Positions 19,192 through 28,239 of a DNA stretch of 64,000 nt are shown one piece after another (position 1 is the stretch's first letter; each line of letters starts with the position of its first letter). This stretch comes from CAZOHG01 sp964579725. GTDB taxonomy: Bacteria > Zhuqueibacterota > JdFR-76 > BMS3Abin05. The translations under genes were made by a program, and so were the position numbers. The DNA is taken from assembly GCA_964579725.1 (NCBI GenBank), contig CAZOHG010000010.1, positions 1-64,000 on the forward strand, read 5' to 3'. The notes below the pieces were generated by a model. The model did not search any database. It was given only the letters and a program-made list of their open reading frames with translations, and was not told the origin of the DNA.

Positions 19192-20220
19192 GTGTTTGTT
19201 GATCGAGCGAAAATTTATGTAAAAGCAGGCGACGGCGGAAACGGTATTGTGAGCTTCCGACGGGAGAAGTACGTCCCCAAAGGCGGCCCCGACGGCGGGG
19301 ACGGTGGAAATGGCGGAAATGTGTGGTTAAAGGTCGATCCACACCTCCAGACCCTGCTGGACTACCGGTACCGGCAGCATTTTAAGGCCGAACGGGGAGC
19401 GCACGGTCAGGGAAGCAACAAGACGGGCAAGCGCGGCAAAGACTTAACAATTCGCATTCCTCCCGGAACCCTTGTGAAAGATTTTGAAACGGGAGTGGTC
19501 TTGGGGGATTTGACCGAGCCTGGTCAAACCCTTTTAATTGCCCGCGGGGGCAAAGGAGGCCGGGGAAACGCCCGATTCGCGACACCAACCAACCAGGCAC
19601 CCCGAACGTCCGAGCCGGGGACTCCCGGCGAAGAACGCACGATTTTGCTTGAGCTCAAATTAATTGCCGATGTGGGGCTGGTGGGATTTCCCAACGCGGG
19701 AAAATCCACATTGTTGTCCCGAGTGTCGAACGCTACGCCCAAAATTGCGGATTACCCGTTTACCACGCTCCGCCCAAATCTGGGCTACGTCAAAATCGAG
19801 GACGATTTTAATTTCGTTCTGGCAGATATTCCCGGTCTCATTGAGGGAGCAGCCGATGGAAAAGGTTTGGGGCTCCAATTTCTCCGCCACATTGAGCGAA
19901 CACGCCTGTTGGTGTACCTGGTGGAAGCAGACAGCGAATTCCCTGAAAAAGATTTTGAAACGCTTCGACAGGAATTGCGAAGGTACAGCAATACGTTGGC
20001 GGAAAAGCCGGCTGTTTTCGCTTTTTCCAAAATCGATCTTCTTCCGTCCGAAAACCGTGCCAAATTGCATCCCCCGGCCGGTTTTGACGGACCCTTTGTG
20101 GTTTTTTCTTCGGTTACGGGTGAAGGCCTCCCAACTCTTTTAAAAATCATCCGAAGTGAACTCCGACGCCTGACGGAGGAAACGGCTGTTGCAGAAGAAA
20201 CCGACCAATCAGATTTCTAA
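19192..20220 (+). CDS. obg: GTPase Obg/CgtA
   Basis: The 342-residue protein starts at GTG 19192, giving the usual MFVDxAKIYVKAGDGGNG N-terminus. Residues ~1-158 form the glycine-rich Obg fold. The GTPase domain follows, with GFPNAGKST (G1), the DYPFTTLRPNLG switch I and DIPGLIEGAADGKGLG (G3); the protein ends just after the G domain without a long C-terminal OCT extension. Obg binds the 50S ribosome and is needed for ribosome assembly and stress responses. It follows a terminator, so it must have its own promoter, which I could not place with confidence. Its end overlaps dprA by 32 bases. Confidence 0.96.
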   Translation: MFVDRAKIYVKAGDGGNGIVSFRREKYVPKGGPDGGDGGNGGNVWLKVDPHLQTLLDYRYRQHFKAERGAHGQGSNKTGKRGKDLTIRIPPGTLVKDFETGVVLGDLTEPGQTLLIARGGKGGRGNARFATPTNQAPRTSEPGTPGEERTILLELKLIADVGLVGFPNAGKSTLLSRVSNATPKIADYPFTTLRPNLGYVKIEDDFNFVLADIPGLIEGAADGKGLGLQFLRHIERTRLLVYLVEADSEFPEKDFETLRQELRRYSNTLAEKPAVFAFSKIDLLPSENRAKLHPPAGFDGPFVVFSSVTGEGLPTLLKIIRSELRRLTEETAVAEETDQSDF

Positions 20221-21304
20221 CCTTTTACGTCTCCTTTCCGTCCCGGGAATCGGCAGCCAGCGCATTCGGCAATTGGTGGCTCATTTCGGGTCGGTGGAAG
20301 CGGTTTTGGCCGCTTCATTCGGGAAACTAATTGAAGTGGAAGGGGTCGACAAAATTTTGGCTGAAAAAATCCTTCGTCAGCAAGACACGGATTTTGTTCG
20401 AAATCAGCTCAATTTGGCTAATAAAAACGAAGTCGATTTTTTAAGCTTCTGGCAGCCTGAGTACCCCGACCCGCTGAAATCGATTTTTGATCCGCCTGTC
20501 CTTCTCCATGTGAAGGGCAGTATTTTACCGGAGGATGTGATTTCCCTGGCTGTCGTCGGGACGCGAAACCCCTCCAGTTACGGCGCGCAGGTAACTGAGC
20601 AATTGACCCGTGAACTGGTTCGGGCCGGATTTGTCATTGTCAGCGGTCTGGCGCGCGGTGTGGACACCATTGCTCACCGAGCGGCTTTGCGCGCCGGCGG
20701 GCGAACCGTTGCGGTTTTGGGAAGCGGCTTGGATTTCATTTACCCGGCGGAAAACAAAAGACTGGCTTCGGAAATCGAAGCCAACGGAGCGGTGGTAACC
20801 GAATTCTCGTTTGGCACCAAACCGGATGCTTCCAATTTTCCGAAAAGAAATCGCATTATTAGCGGGCTCACGCTGGGCACCCTTGTGGTGGAGGCCGGTC
20901 AAAAAAGCGGCGCACTGATTACGGCGGCTTTTGCGTTGGAGCAGGGGCGGGAAGTTTTTGCGATTCCCGGTCCCATTACAAGCGTGCGCAGTCAGGGAAC
21001 CAATCGACTGATTCAGGACGGCGCCCGACTTGTTCAAACCGCGGACGATATTTTGCAAGAATTGGAGCCCCGACTTCGCTCCCTGCGCAAATTGGAAATG
21101 GGACACGTAGCGACGCCCGAGCTGCACCTTTCCGGAAATGAAAAACGCCTTTTCGATGTTTTGACGGGCGACCCCCAACACATCGACGTTCTCTCACAAA
21201 AATTGGGTCTTTCTTCGTCCGAAGCTCTCTCAATTTTACTTACTCTGGAATTAAAGGATTTAATCAAACAACTCCCTGGAGCCTATTTTGTGAAAGCCTT
21301 TTGA
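20189..21304 (+). CDS. dprA: DNA-processing protein DprA
   Basis: The start is TTG at 20189 with a GGAGGA site eight bases upstream, inside the end of obg, so translation is probably coupled. The 371 residues hold an N-terminal HhH/SAM-like segment (LLSVPGIGSQRIRQLVAHF), the Rossmann core (VVGTRNPSSYG, SGLARGVDTIAH, VLGSGLDFIYPAEN, FPKRNRIISGL, GALITAAFALEQGREVFAIPG) and a C-terminal winged-helix domain (~300-371). DprA loads RecA on single-stranded DNA taken up during transformation. A comEC homologue on the - strand at 50037-52385 supports a competence role, although that protein is atypical. Confidence 0.95.
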   Translation: MQKKPTNQISNLLRLLSVPGIGSQRIRQLVAHFGSVEAVLAASFGKLIEVEGVDKILAEKILRQQDTDFVRNQLNLANKNEVDFLSFWQPEYPDPLKSIFDPPVLLHVKGSILPEDVISLAVVGTRNPSSYGAQVTEQLTRELVRAGFVIVSGLARGVDTIAHRAALRAGGRTVAVLGSGLDFIYPAENKRLASEIEANGAVVTEFSFGTKPDASNFPKRNRIISGLTLGTLVVEAGQKSGALITAAFALEQGREVFAIPGPITSVRSQGTNRLIQDGARLVQTADDILQELEPRLRSLRKLEMGHVATPELHLSGNEKRLFDVLTGDPQHIDVLSQKLGLSSSEALSILLTLELKDLIKQLPGAYFVKAF

Positions 21305-21338
21305 AGGGGAAAGGTTTAAGCAGAGATCGCCCCTTTTT
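21304..21338 (+). terminator. Possible terminator after dprA
   Basis: AAGGGG at 21304-21309 pairs with CCCCTT at 21330-21335 and runs into TTTTT. The loop is long (20 bases), so the call is weak. Confidence 0.35.
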
Positions 21339-21490
21339 CGTTTGAAATAAATGATTTTTCCTGAGGATTTCCGAACCAATTTGTCCAAAGAATTGTTTTT
21401 ATTGGCATTTCAAGTTTTTTGAAAACGAGTTGCCTGCAAGGGATTCGTTTCTTTCCGACGGAAAATGATTTCTTGCGAAACAGTAAATGC

Positions 21491-21528
21491 TTGCATTTTG
21501 AATGAAATCGCCTTAATTTTAATAAGGC
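21491..21528 (+). promoter_or_regulatory. Putative promoter with overlapping dyad, upstream of the Mut7-C operon
   Basis: TTGCAT at 21491-21496 and TAATTT at 21514-21519 are 17 bases apart. The perfect dyad GCCTTA-N7-TAAGGC (21510-21528) covers the -10 element, as expected of a repressor operator. No regulator is identified. Confidence 0.4.
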
Positions 21529-21552
21529 CTGGGAAGAACGCGGGTACATTCC

Positions 21553-22053
21553 ATGAAACCGGACGAAATCGCATTTGTGGCGGATATGATGGTGGGGCGC
21601 CTCGCTCGGTGGCTGCGGATTTTTGGGTACGACACCCTCTACGATCCCCAAAAGCCTGTCCGCCAGTGGATTCCGCGCCTCTTGAGTGAAAACCGCGTAT
21701 TGCTCACTCGCAATCGCCAGATTGAATCCGAGGTTCCGCCGAACCGTTATTTCTGGGTCGAACCAAATCAGCCGGACGACCAAATTCGAGAAGTGGTCAG
21801 GGCATTTGATTTGGACACAAACCACTTCGTTTTCAGTCGCTGTCTTTTGTGTAATGAACCCGTGGTGCCGGTAGAGAAGAAAAAAGTAGTGGGGAAGGTG
21901 CCGCCGCGTGTTTGGGAAACCCAAAACGACTTTCAGCAATGCCCGGTGTGCGGCCGTGTCTATTGGAAAGGGAGCCACTTGCAACGGGTTCTGGAACACA
22001 TCCGAAAAATTTTCAGCGACAGCCCGAAAGCTACTTTTTCAGTTCATTTGTAG
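21553..22053 (+). CDS. Mut7-C RNase domain protein
   Basis: The 166 residues match the Mut7-C family (PF01927): FVADMMVGRLARWLRIFGYDTLYD near the N-terminus, LLTRNRQ in the middle, and a C-terminal zinc ribbon formed by SRCLLCNEPV and CPVCGRVYWKGSH. The family has a PIN-like fold and is assumed to be a ribonuclease; the Asp in FVADMM is the first acidic residue of the fold. The substrate is unknown. It starts a seven-gene + strand run ending in the sodium symporter. Confidence 0.85.
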   Translation: MKPDEIAFVADMMVGRLARWLRIFGYDTLYDPQKPVRQWIPRLLSENRVLLTRNRQIESEVPPNRYFWVEPNQPDDQIREVVRAFDLDTNHFVFSRCLLCNEPVVPVEKKKVVGKVPPRVWETQNDFQQCPVCGRVYWKGSHLQRVLEHIRKIFSDSPKATFSVHL

Positions 22054-22070
22054 GGAGGTGAAGATCTACC

Positions 22071-22310
22071 ATGGCCACAGCCGAAGAAATCCAGGAAGAA
22101 AAAAGACGTCTTCGTCAATTGCGGCTTATTGTGGATTTTACGGCTCAGTTGCTGTACCAGGCGGATATTTCCGTGCCCGAAATGTTGGAACTTGTGGAAG
22201 CCACCAAACGAACCGTGCTTCACCTCTTCCCCGGAAAGGAATTTCAGTTCGAATTAATCTACCGGCCGCGGTTCAACCGGATCATTCGGGAACGCCTTCA
22301 ATCCAATTAA
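22071..22310 (+). CDS. Small conserved-looking hypothetical protein (79 aa)
   Basis: I do not recognise the family. The protein is mostly charged helix, with an N-terminal KRRLRQLRLIVDFTAQLLYQ segment, a central Glu-rich helix and a basic end (YRPRFNRIIRERLQ). There is no signal peptide or membrane segment. A strong GGGAGGTGA site lies just before the ATG, 17 bases after the Mut7-C stop, and cutA follows after 16 bases, so it is a real translated gene of this operon. A link to the upstream RNase is possible but unsupported. Confidence 0.75.
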   Translation: MATAEEIQEEKRRLRQLRLIVDFTAQLLYQADISVPEMLELVEATKRTVLHLFPGKEFQFELIYRPRFNRIIRERLQSN

Positions 22311-22326
22311 TCTGTGGGGCAATTTT

Positions 22327-22659
22327 ATGGAAAAGGGTCTTGTCGTTTACACCACGGTACCGTCCAAAAAAATGGGGGAATTGATTGCCCGCCGCCTCGT
22401 TGAAACGCGGCTGGCCGCCTGTGTCAACATTATTCCGCACGTGGAGTCCATTTATCGTTGGGAAGGCCGCATTCAGACGGAGGGCGAATTTCTGCTGGTC
22501 ATTAAAACGGTGGAAAGTCGCCTCCACGAAGTTCAGGAAAAGATTGAAAAATTACACGACTACACCATGCCCGAAATTGTAGCCGTGCCGATTGTTGGGG
22601 GCTCCGAAAAATACCTGAACTGGCTGCGAGCCGAAACGGAACCCGAATCGCGCCCATGA
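22327..22659 (+). CDS. cutA: CutA family protein
   Basis: The 110 residues follow the CutA1 pattern: VYTTVPSKKMGELIARRLVETRLAACVNIIPHVESIYRWEGRIQ, then FLLVIKT and the C-terminal YTMPEIVAVPIVGGSEKYLNWL. CutA proteins are very stable cytoplasmic trimers first linked to divalent metal (copper) tolerance in E. coli; their actual role is unsettled. The last four bases (ATGA) overlap the next start, so translation is coupled. Confidence 0.95.
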   Translation: MEKGLVVYTTVPSKKMGELIARRLVETRLAACVNIIPHVESIYRWEGRIQTEGEFLLVIKTVESRLHEVQEKIEKLHDYTMPEIVAVPIVGGSEKYLNWLRAETEPESRP

Positions 22660-23408
22660 AAGTAACGATCCTTGGGTCGGGTACGGGTGTTCCCCGTTTG
22701 GAACGCGGTGCGCCTGGGTATTTTTTGCAATTTGGTAACAACACCGCTCTTTTGGATTCCGGCCCCGGAACGCTACAACGGCTGCTTGCCGTCGGAGGCG
22801 ACTACCGTTTTTTGGACGCTCTGTTTTACACCCACACCCATCCCGACCACATTACCGATTTTATTCCGCTTCTCTTCGCATTAAAATACACCCCGGGGTT
22901 TCAGCGCAAAACGCCTCTCCGTGTTTTCGGCTCTCCTGTCCTTCGTGATTATTTTCGCCGAGCCGTTCACCTTCACGGCGATTGGCTGAAAGAGCTTCCC
23001 TTTGACCTGATTTGGACCATTGACAAAAAGGAATTCACCTTCGGTAGCATGCAGGTCCAAACGGCTGAAATGAACCATTCCGTCCCAACCGTGGGCTACC
23101 GGTTGACGGCGGATTCGGGTCTTTCCCTTGTCTTTTCGGGAGACACCGACGTCACGCCCTCTTTAATTTCACTGGCACGGAACGCCGATTGGGCGCTGTT
23201 TGAATGTTCATTTCCGGATGATCAAAAAATAGAGGGACACCTCACGCCGACGGAAGCCGCAAAAATCGCTTCGGCAGCCGGGGTAAAAAACCTGATTTTA
23301 ACCCATTTGTACGCCCCGTGTGACGCCGCCGATCCGATTTCCGTTTGCCGCTCCCATTTTTCAGGCTCCGTGCAGTTGGCACGTGACGGAATGGTTTTGG
23401 AGATTTAG
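22656..23408 (+). CDS. MBL-fold metallohydrolase, ribonuclease Z-like
   Basis: The 250-residue protein opens with TILGSGTGVPRLERGAPG and carries the metal site THTHPDHITD (HxHxDH) near residue 55, DSGPGTLQRLL, a later FSGDTDV and C-terminal LILTHLY. This is the tRNase Z/ElaC-like branch of the metallo-beta-lactamase superfamily. The exosite arm of true RNase Z is not seen, so a hydrolase of other phosphodiester or ester substrates is equally likely. Coupled to cutA by a four-base overlap. Confidence 0.85.
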   Translation: MKVTILGSGTGVPRLERGAPGYFLQFGNNTALLDSGPGTLQRLLAVGGDYRFLDALFYTHTHPDHITDFIPLLFALKYTPGFQRKTPLRVFGSPVLRDYFRRAVHLHGDWLKELPFDLIWTIDKKEFTFGSMQVQTAEMNHSVPTVGYRLTADSGLSLVFSGDTDVTPSLISLARNADWALFECSFPDDQKIEGHLTPTEAAKIASAAGVKNLILTHLYAPCDAADPISVCRSHFSGSVQLARDGMVLEI

Positions 23409-23444
23409 GAGAATCCGAGAAAACCCCGAAAACTCCGGTGCAAA

Positions 23445-24278
23445 ATGAGAAAAATCGACGTTCACATTCACATTGGAAAGTTGCTTTACTCACGCCCGGG
23501 CCTGCGCGTGCGGGATTTATTAAACTGGATGGACACGCAGGACATTGAAATCGCCTGGGTTCAGGCCATTGAAAATCCGGAGGAAGTGGATTACTACGTG
23601 ACCAGCGAACGCGTTTTACGAAGTTGCCGCTCGCACGCCGACCGACTGATTCCCTTTTGCAATGTGGACCCGCGGCGAGGAGATCCGAATAGCTTCGACC
23701 CTCTCCCGATTCTTTCTCGCTTCGTGGAACGCGGTGCGCGCGGTTTCGGCGAAATGTTGGCCGGCCTGGCCATTGACGATCCCCGGCAAATGAAACTCTA
23801 CGCCGCCTGCCAGGAATTGGGCCTTCCGGTACTGATTCACATCGACCGTTACCGAAATTGGGATGCTCTGGGATTGCCCGGTCTGGAGAAAGTTCTCCGA
23901 ACGTTTCCCAATCTAACCGTCATTGCACACGCTTTGCACTGGTGGAGTGAAATCTCTGCGGACGTTCAAGACACGGATCGTTTCGATTACCCGCGGCGTC
24001 CGGTTGTGCCGGGCGGGCGCGCCGAATTTTTGCTCCGAACCTACCCCAATCTTTTTGCTGATCTCTCGGCTCAGTCCGGTTTTAATGCCCTCACGCGGGA
24101 CTTGAATTTCACGCCGGATTTCCTACGCCGAAATCAGGAGAAACTCCTTTTCGGAAGCGATTTGGTTTTTCGCGGACAAACAATTCCTTTACCCCGATTT
24201 TTGGAAGCGCTACCGGTTGAAAAATCGGTTTTAGAAAAAATTTTTGCCCGAAATGCCCAAAAAATTATTTCGGTTTAA
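23445..24278 (+). CDS. Amidohydrolase_2 family TIM-barrel hydrolase
   Basis: The 277 residues begin KIDVHIHIG, the HxH metal site on strand 1. LIHIDRYRN (His on strand 5), VIAHALHWW and LLFGSDLVF (the Asp of strand 8) complete the pattern. The family includes decarboxylases and lactonases with one metal. The next gene is a Gfo/Idh/MocA dehydrogenase and then a transporter, so a role in breaking down an imported sugar or uronate-like compound is plausible. The substrate cannot be read from sequence. Confidence 0.8.
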   Translation: MRKIDVHIHIGKLLYSRPGLRVRDLLNWMDTQDIEIAWVQAIENPEEVDYYVTSERVLRSCRSHADRLIPFCNVDPRRGDPNSFDPLPILSRFVERGARGFGEMLAGLAIDDPRQMKLYAACQELGLPVLIHIDRYRNWDALGLPGLEKVLRTFPNLTVIAHALHWWSEISADVQDTDRFDYPRRPVVPGGRAEFLLRTYPNLFADLSAQSGFNALTRDLNFTPDFLRRNQEKLLFGSDLVFRGQTIPLPRFLEALPVEKSVLEKIFARNAQKIISV

Positions 24279-24296
24279 TGGAAAGGCGATGAAAAA

Positions 24297-25328
24297 ATGG
24301 GTGCACGTTCAAAATTAAAATTTGCCCTTGTCGGTGCCGGTACTGTGGCGGGACATCATTTAAGGGCATTGAAAGAAATTCCCGACGCGGAGGTCGTCAA
24401 AATTTTTAGACGCGATGCCCAAAAGGCCCGTCAAATGGCTGAAAGGTTCGGCACCGCCTGGACCACCCGCTACGAGGACATTCTCAACGATCCGGAAATC
24501 GATGTTGTGGACATTACGCTGCCCTCGGGCTTACACGCTGATTTCGGGATTTTGGCCGCCCGGGCACACAAACACGTTTTGGTGGAGAAACCCATTGACG
24601 TGACCTTGAAAAAAGCGGATGCGCTAATGGAAACCTGCCGGGCGAACGCCGTTACACTGGGGGTCGTCAGCCAAAATCGCTTCACGGACGACATGCTGAA
24701 ATTGTACGGTCTTTTGGAAGAGCAAAAACTCGGGCGGCTTCTTCAGGGGGATGCCTACGTCAAGTGGTACCGTCCGCAGTCGTATTACGAAAGTGGGGGC
24801 TGGCGCGGTACCTGGGCATTGGACGGGGGAGGTGCTTTCATGAATCAGGGTATTCATTTTGTGGATTTGTTGCTCTCCGTCATGGGGCCTGTGGCCGAAG
24901 TGGTGGCAAAAACCAAAACGGCGGCTCACAAAATCGAGGTGGAAGATCAAGGGGCCGCTCTCGTGCATTTTAAAAGCGGCGCGTTGGGAGTGATTCAGGC
25001 GTCCACCGCCTTTTACCCCGGCCTTCCGGCGCGATTGGACCTTCACGGCACACGGGGGACAGCCATTTTCGAAGGCACCGAATTGACTCTTTTGCACATT
25101 GAGGGCGAACCGCCCTTTGAGAAGACAAGAGATTCTGCAGACGGAGCGGCCAGGCCGATGGCCATTCCCGTCACGCCGTTCGTCCGCCAATTTGAGGATT
25201 TCATCGCCGCTGTGCACGAAAATCGCTCTCCAAGAGTAAGTGGAAGAGAAGCACGCCGGGCACTGGCTCTTATTTTGGCCATTTATGAATCGTCCCGCAC
25301 GGGGAAAAGTATTGTGCTATCGGAATAG
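24297..25328 (+). CDS. Gfo/Idh/MocA family NAD(P)-dependent oxidoreductase
   Basis: The 343 residues have the N-terminal Rossmann motif VGAGTVAGHHLRAL, DVVDITLPSGLHADF, and the catalytic EKPIDV (Lys ~ residue 100). The C-terminal substrate domain has MNQGIHFVDLL with the His/Asp pair. These enzymes oxidise or reduce sugars, inositols or their derivatives. The gene starts 18 bases after the amidohydrolase stop and precedes a sodium:solute symporter, suggesting import and oxidation of one carbohydrate. Confidence 0.92.
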   Translation: MGARSKLKFALVGAGTVAGHHLRALKEIPDAEVVKIFRRDAQKARQMAERFGTAWTTRYEDILNDPEIDVVDITLPSGLHADFGILAARAHKHVLVEKPIDVTLKKADALMETCRANAVTLGVVSQNRFTDDMLKLYGLLEEQKLGRLLQGDAYVKWYRPQSYYESGGWRGTWALDGGGAFMNQGIHFVDLLLSVMGPVAEVVAKTKTAAHKIEVEDQGAALVHFKSGALGVIQASTAFYPGLPARLDLHGTRGTAIFEGTELTLLHIEGEPPFEKTRDSADGAARPMAIPVTPFVRQFEDFIAAVHENRSPRVSGREARRALALILAIYESSRTGKSIVLSE

Positions 25329-25401
25329 GAAGGGATTTGCCTTCATTGGAGCAAATAATTGATTCGGGTCAATCGCAGCGCTTCAAAAATGAGGATTTTT
25401 T

Positions 25402-26898
25402 ATGCTGAAACCCATTGACTTCATTTTGGTAATTTTGTACGGCTTTTTTGTAGCCGGATTGGGCTATTGGGCAAAACGCTTAGTGAAAAATCCGGGGGAT
25501 TATTTTGCCGGCGGAAAACGCGTGCCCTGGTGGCTGGCGGCCGTTTCGCACCACATGTCGGGGTACAGTGCCCTGACATTTGTGGGGTTCGGCTCTCTGG
25601 CCTACGCAAGCGGCTTCAGCGCCTGGACTTTTTTCAGTCTGCCGATTTTCCTGGCAATGATTATTGGCGCCTACGTGTGGGCGCCAAGATGGTCTCGAAT
25701 GCCTGTCATGACGCCAGTGGAATATCTGGAAAAAAGATTTAACAACACCGTCCGCCAACTGTTTGCCTGGAGCGGAATCGGTATTAAATTTATTGACGAG
25801 GGCGCTAAATTGTATTCGCTTGCCGTGATCGTTCATGTCGCGACTCACTGGCCGCTTCCTGAGGTTATTGTAGGATGTGGAATTGTCACCGTGCTTTACC
25901 TTTTCTTCGGCGGAATGTGGGCCACCGTTCTGACGGATTTTGCCCAATTTGTTATTCAGTTTTCCATTACACTTATTGTGGTTCCTCTTGTTTTCAAAAT
26001 GGTTGGAGGGGTACACGGGCTTGTGGCTCAAATGCCCGCGGGCAGCCGAGGTCTTTTTAGCAATCAGGTCACGCCCTCTTTTCTTTTTGTTTATTTCTTC
26101 GTCATTTTGCTTAGCTACAACGGCGGCCAATGGGGATTGGCTCAACGGTTTTACAGTATCGGTAAACCGAGAGATGCTCGTAAAGCTGCCTTCCTTTCGG
26201 CTTTTCTGTTTCTACTGTACCCGCTGGCTATTTTCATCCCGGTCTGGGCAGCTCGCACGGTGGTGGGGCCTGTCGCGAACGGCGAGCACGCGTACATTCT
26301 CGTGGCAGAAAGGGTGCTCTCCGGTATTTCACCCGGATTCCTCGGCCTTCTGATTGCCTCTATGTTTGCTGCCACCATGTCCATGGTGGACACCGACCTG
26401 AATGCCTTGGCGGCTGTGTTTACAAAGGACATTTACCAACGGACCTTCAATACCGGAGCAAGTGACGCGCTGTTGTTGCGAATTGGCATGATTGCCACAG
26501 CCGTCCTCGGCATGTTGACGATTGGAGCAGCTCTCCTGACCATTGCGTTGCAGGGGGCATTTAAGGCCTCGGTAGAGTGGTTTGCGGCCATTTTGGGTCC
26601 GGTGTCCATTCCCCTCCTTCTGGGAATGATCTACCGAAAAGCCACGTGGAAGGGAGCCCTTGGGGCCTGGTTTTTGGGTTTCGCCACATTTGTGCTTTTC
26701 AAGTACGGGTGGCCTGCGTGGACGGGATTGCCCACCTCCTTTGCCCTCTACACAGGAATGGAATTACTGGTGAGCTTTGTCTTTTTTATGGTAGAAGGAA
26801 AAATATCCCGCCGCAGCCCCGAAGAAGAGGCGCGGGTGCAGCAATTTTTCGAGCAATTTCAACTGGATCAGGCGCAAGCCAGTGCGGGCCCGGAGTAG
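25402..26898 (+). CDS. Sodium:solute symporter (SSS family)
   Basis: The 498-residue protein has about 13 membrane segments in LeuT-fold order. YWAKRLVKNPGDYFAGGKRVPWWL lies after the first segment, with MSGYSALTFVGFGSLAY and SMFAATMSMVDTDLNALAAVFTKDIY as SSS signature regions. It drives uptake of a solute with sodium across the inner membrane. Neighbouring amidohydrolase and dehydrogenase genes suggest a sugar or organic acid, but the solute is unknown. A GAGGA site precedes the ATG. A terminator follows at once. Confidence 0.93.
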   Translation: MLKPIDFILVILYGFFVAGLGYWAKRLVKNPGDYFAGGKRVPWWLAAVSHHMSGYSALTFVGFGSLAYASGFSAWTFFSLPIFLAMIIGAYVWAPRWSRMPVMTPVEYLEKRFNNTVRQLFAWSGIGIKFIDEGAKLYSLAVIVHVATHWPLPEVIVGCGIVTVLYLFFGGMWATVLTDFAQFVIQFSITLIVVPLVFKMVGGVHGLVAQMPAGSRGLFSNQVTPSFLFVYFFVILLSYNGGQWGLAQRFYSIGKPRDARKAAFLSAFLFLLYPLAIFIPVWAARTVVGPVANGEHAYILVAERVLSGISPGFLGLLIASMFAATMSMVDTDLNALAAVFTKDIYQRTFNTGASDALLLRIGMIATAVLGMLTIGAALLTIALQGAFKASVEWFAAILGPVSIPLLLGMIYRKATWKGALGAWFLGFATFVLFKYGWPAWTGLPTSFALYTGMELLVSFVFFMVEGKISRRSPEEEARVQQFFEQFQLDQAQASAGPE

Positions 26899-26904
26899 GG
26901 AGCA

Positions 26905-26948
26905 GCTCTTGTGAAAGCGAGACGGCCTTCACAAGAGCCGTCTTTTTG
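26905..26948 (+). terminator. Terminator with two mutually exclusive stems after the symporter
   Basis: GCTCTTGTGAA (26905-26915) pairs perfectly with TTCACAAGAGC (26928-26938). The overlapping AGACGGC (26920-26926) pairs with GCCGTCT (26937-26943), which ends in a T-run. Both stems compete for 26937-26938 and for the loop. It also separates the convergent aminotransferase gene. Confidence 0.8.
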
Positions 26949-26949
26949 C

Positions 26950-28179
26950 CTACTTCTTGCGCAGCTCGTCCACGTTCGCCCGAATTTTGGCGAAAGCCTC
27001 CAGAATGTCGTCCATGTCCGAACGTTCGGACAGAAGGGTTTCCTGATCCAGCCAAACGGCTTCTTCGTAACAAGCCGCTTCGGAGGCGGGCAGATGGTAG
27101 CGGGTGTAATCCACGCCTACGTCAACGGAAGAACCGGCCGGGCCGAACGCCCTGTTCACGAACAAGGGCTGTTTGTACAGCGGGAAACCGTACCCTGAGC
27201 TGGCCGGAATGCCCTCGGCTTGTAAGGCTTTGAGGAACACCTCTCGACGGATTCCGCCAAAATATTCCGATTGAAACCGTACAATGTACAGGTGGCGGCT
27301 CTGCCTTGTAATCCGGGGGTCTGCCCGAAGGACGGAAATGCCTTCGATTTGGGCGAGATGGTCGTCCAAATAGGCAGCGTTTTCCTCCCGCTTTTTGAGC
27401 TGGGGTTCGTACCGGTTCAGTTGTACCTGAAGTACGGCGGCCTGAAACTCCGTGAGACGGTAGTTGCCGCCCGGGTAGTGGTGTTCGTACCAGATGCCCC
27501 CTTTCACGCGGCCGCAATTCATGTAAGAACGTGCCAACTCAGCGAGATGCTCGTCGTTGGTTAAAATAATGCCCCCTTCACCGGAGGTAATGTTTTTGGA
27601 CGACTGGAAACTGAAAATTCCAGCTAATCCCTGCGTTCCCACTTTCCGGCCACGCCACTCGCTTCCCCAGGCCTGGGCCGAATCCTCAATGACGACCAAA
27701 TCGTGAATTCGGGCAAATTGGAGAAGAGCATCGTAATCGGTGGGGCGACCGGAAAAATCAACGGGCATGACAGCTCGCGTCCGGGGAGTCAGTTCTCTTT
27801 CCAGATCATTGGGGTCCAGAGTGTAGGTTTCGGGGTCAATGTCCACAAAACGGACGGTAGCACCCGCCGTGAGGACGGCACTTGCCGTTGCCACAAATGT
27901 GTACGCCGGAACCAAGACCTCGTCGCCCGGCCCGATCCCCGCCGCTTTTAGGGCGATTTCCAAAGCGGTGGTCCCGCTGTTGACCAAGATGCCGTGTTTG
28001 GCGCCCTGGTAAGCCGCAAAGGCTTTTTCAAAAGCAGGCACACGAGTTCCGTCAATGCCCCACACACCGCTTTGTACCACTTCTGTAAGAGCCTGAATTT
28101 CCCCTTCATCCCAGTAGGGCCAGCTCGGAAACGGCCGAGTGCGAACAGGTGTTCCGCCATTCAATGCCAATTTTGCCAT
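26950..28179 (-). CDS. DegT/DnrJ/EryC1/StrS-family PLP aminotransferase
   Basis: I set the start at the ATG at 28179, giving MAKLALNGGTPVRTRPFP, because GGAGG lies five bases upstream; a TTG four codons earlier is less likely. The 409 residues show NSGTTALEIAL, the cofactor Asp in IEDSAQAWGS (D166) and the Schiff-base Lys in SSKNITSGEGG (K195). The family transaminates keto-sugars, usually nucleotide sugars, though some members act on other sugars. The N-terminal LNGGxPVR start is typical of members found with sugar catabolism and Gfo/Idh genes. Upstream on the same strand are YhhN, DUF2961 and alcohol dehydrogenase genes. Confidence 0.93.
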   Translation of the reverse strand: MAKLALNGGTPVRTRPFPSWPYWDEGEIQALTEVVQSGVWGIDGTRVPAFEKAFAAYQGAKHGILVNSGTTALEIALKAAGIGPGDEVLVPAYTFVATASAVLTAGATVRFVDIDPETYTLDPNDLERELTPRTRAVMPVDFSGRPTDYDALLQFARIHDLVVIEDSAQAWGSEWRGRKVGTQGLAGIFSFQSSKNITSGEGGIILTNDEHLAELARSYMNCGRVKGGIWYEHHYPGGNYRLTEFQAAVLQVQLNRYEPQLKKREENAAYLDDHLAQIEGISVLRADPRITRQSRHLYIVRFQSEYFGGIRREVFLKALQAEGIPASSGYGFPLYKQPLFVNRAFGPAGSSVDVGVDYTRYHLPASEAACYEEAVWLDQETLLSERSDMDDILEAFAKIRANVDELRKK

Positions 28180-28239
28180 ATCGACCTCCAAAAGTTTCGT
28201 AAAATGGTTCCCATAAAGACAAGCAAAAATCCCATATTT

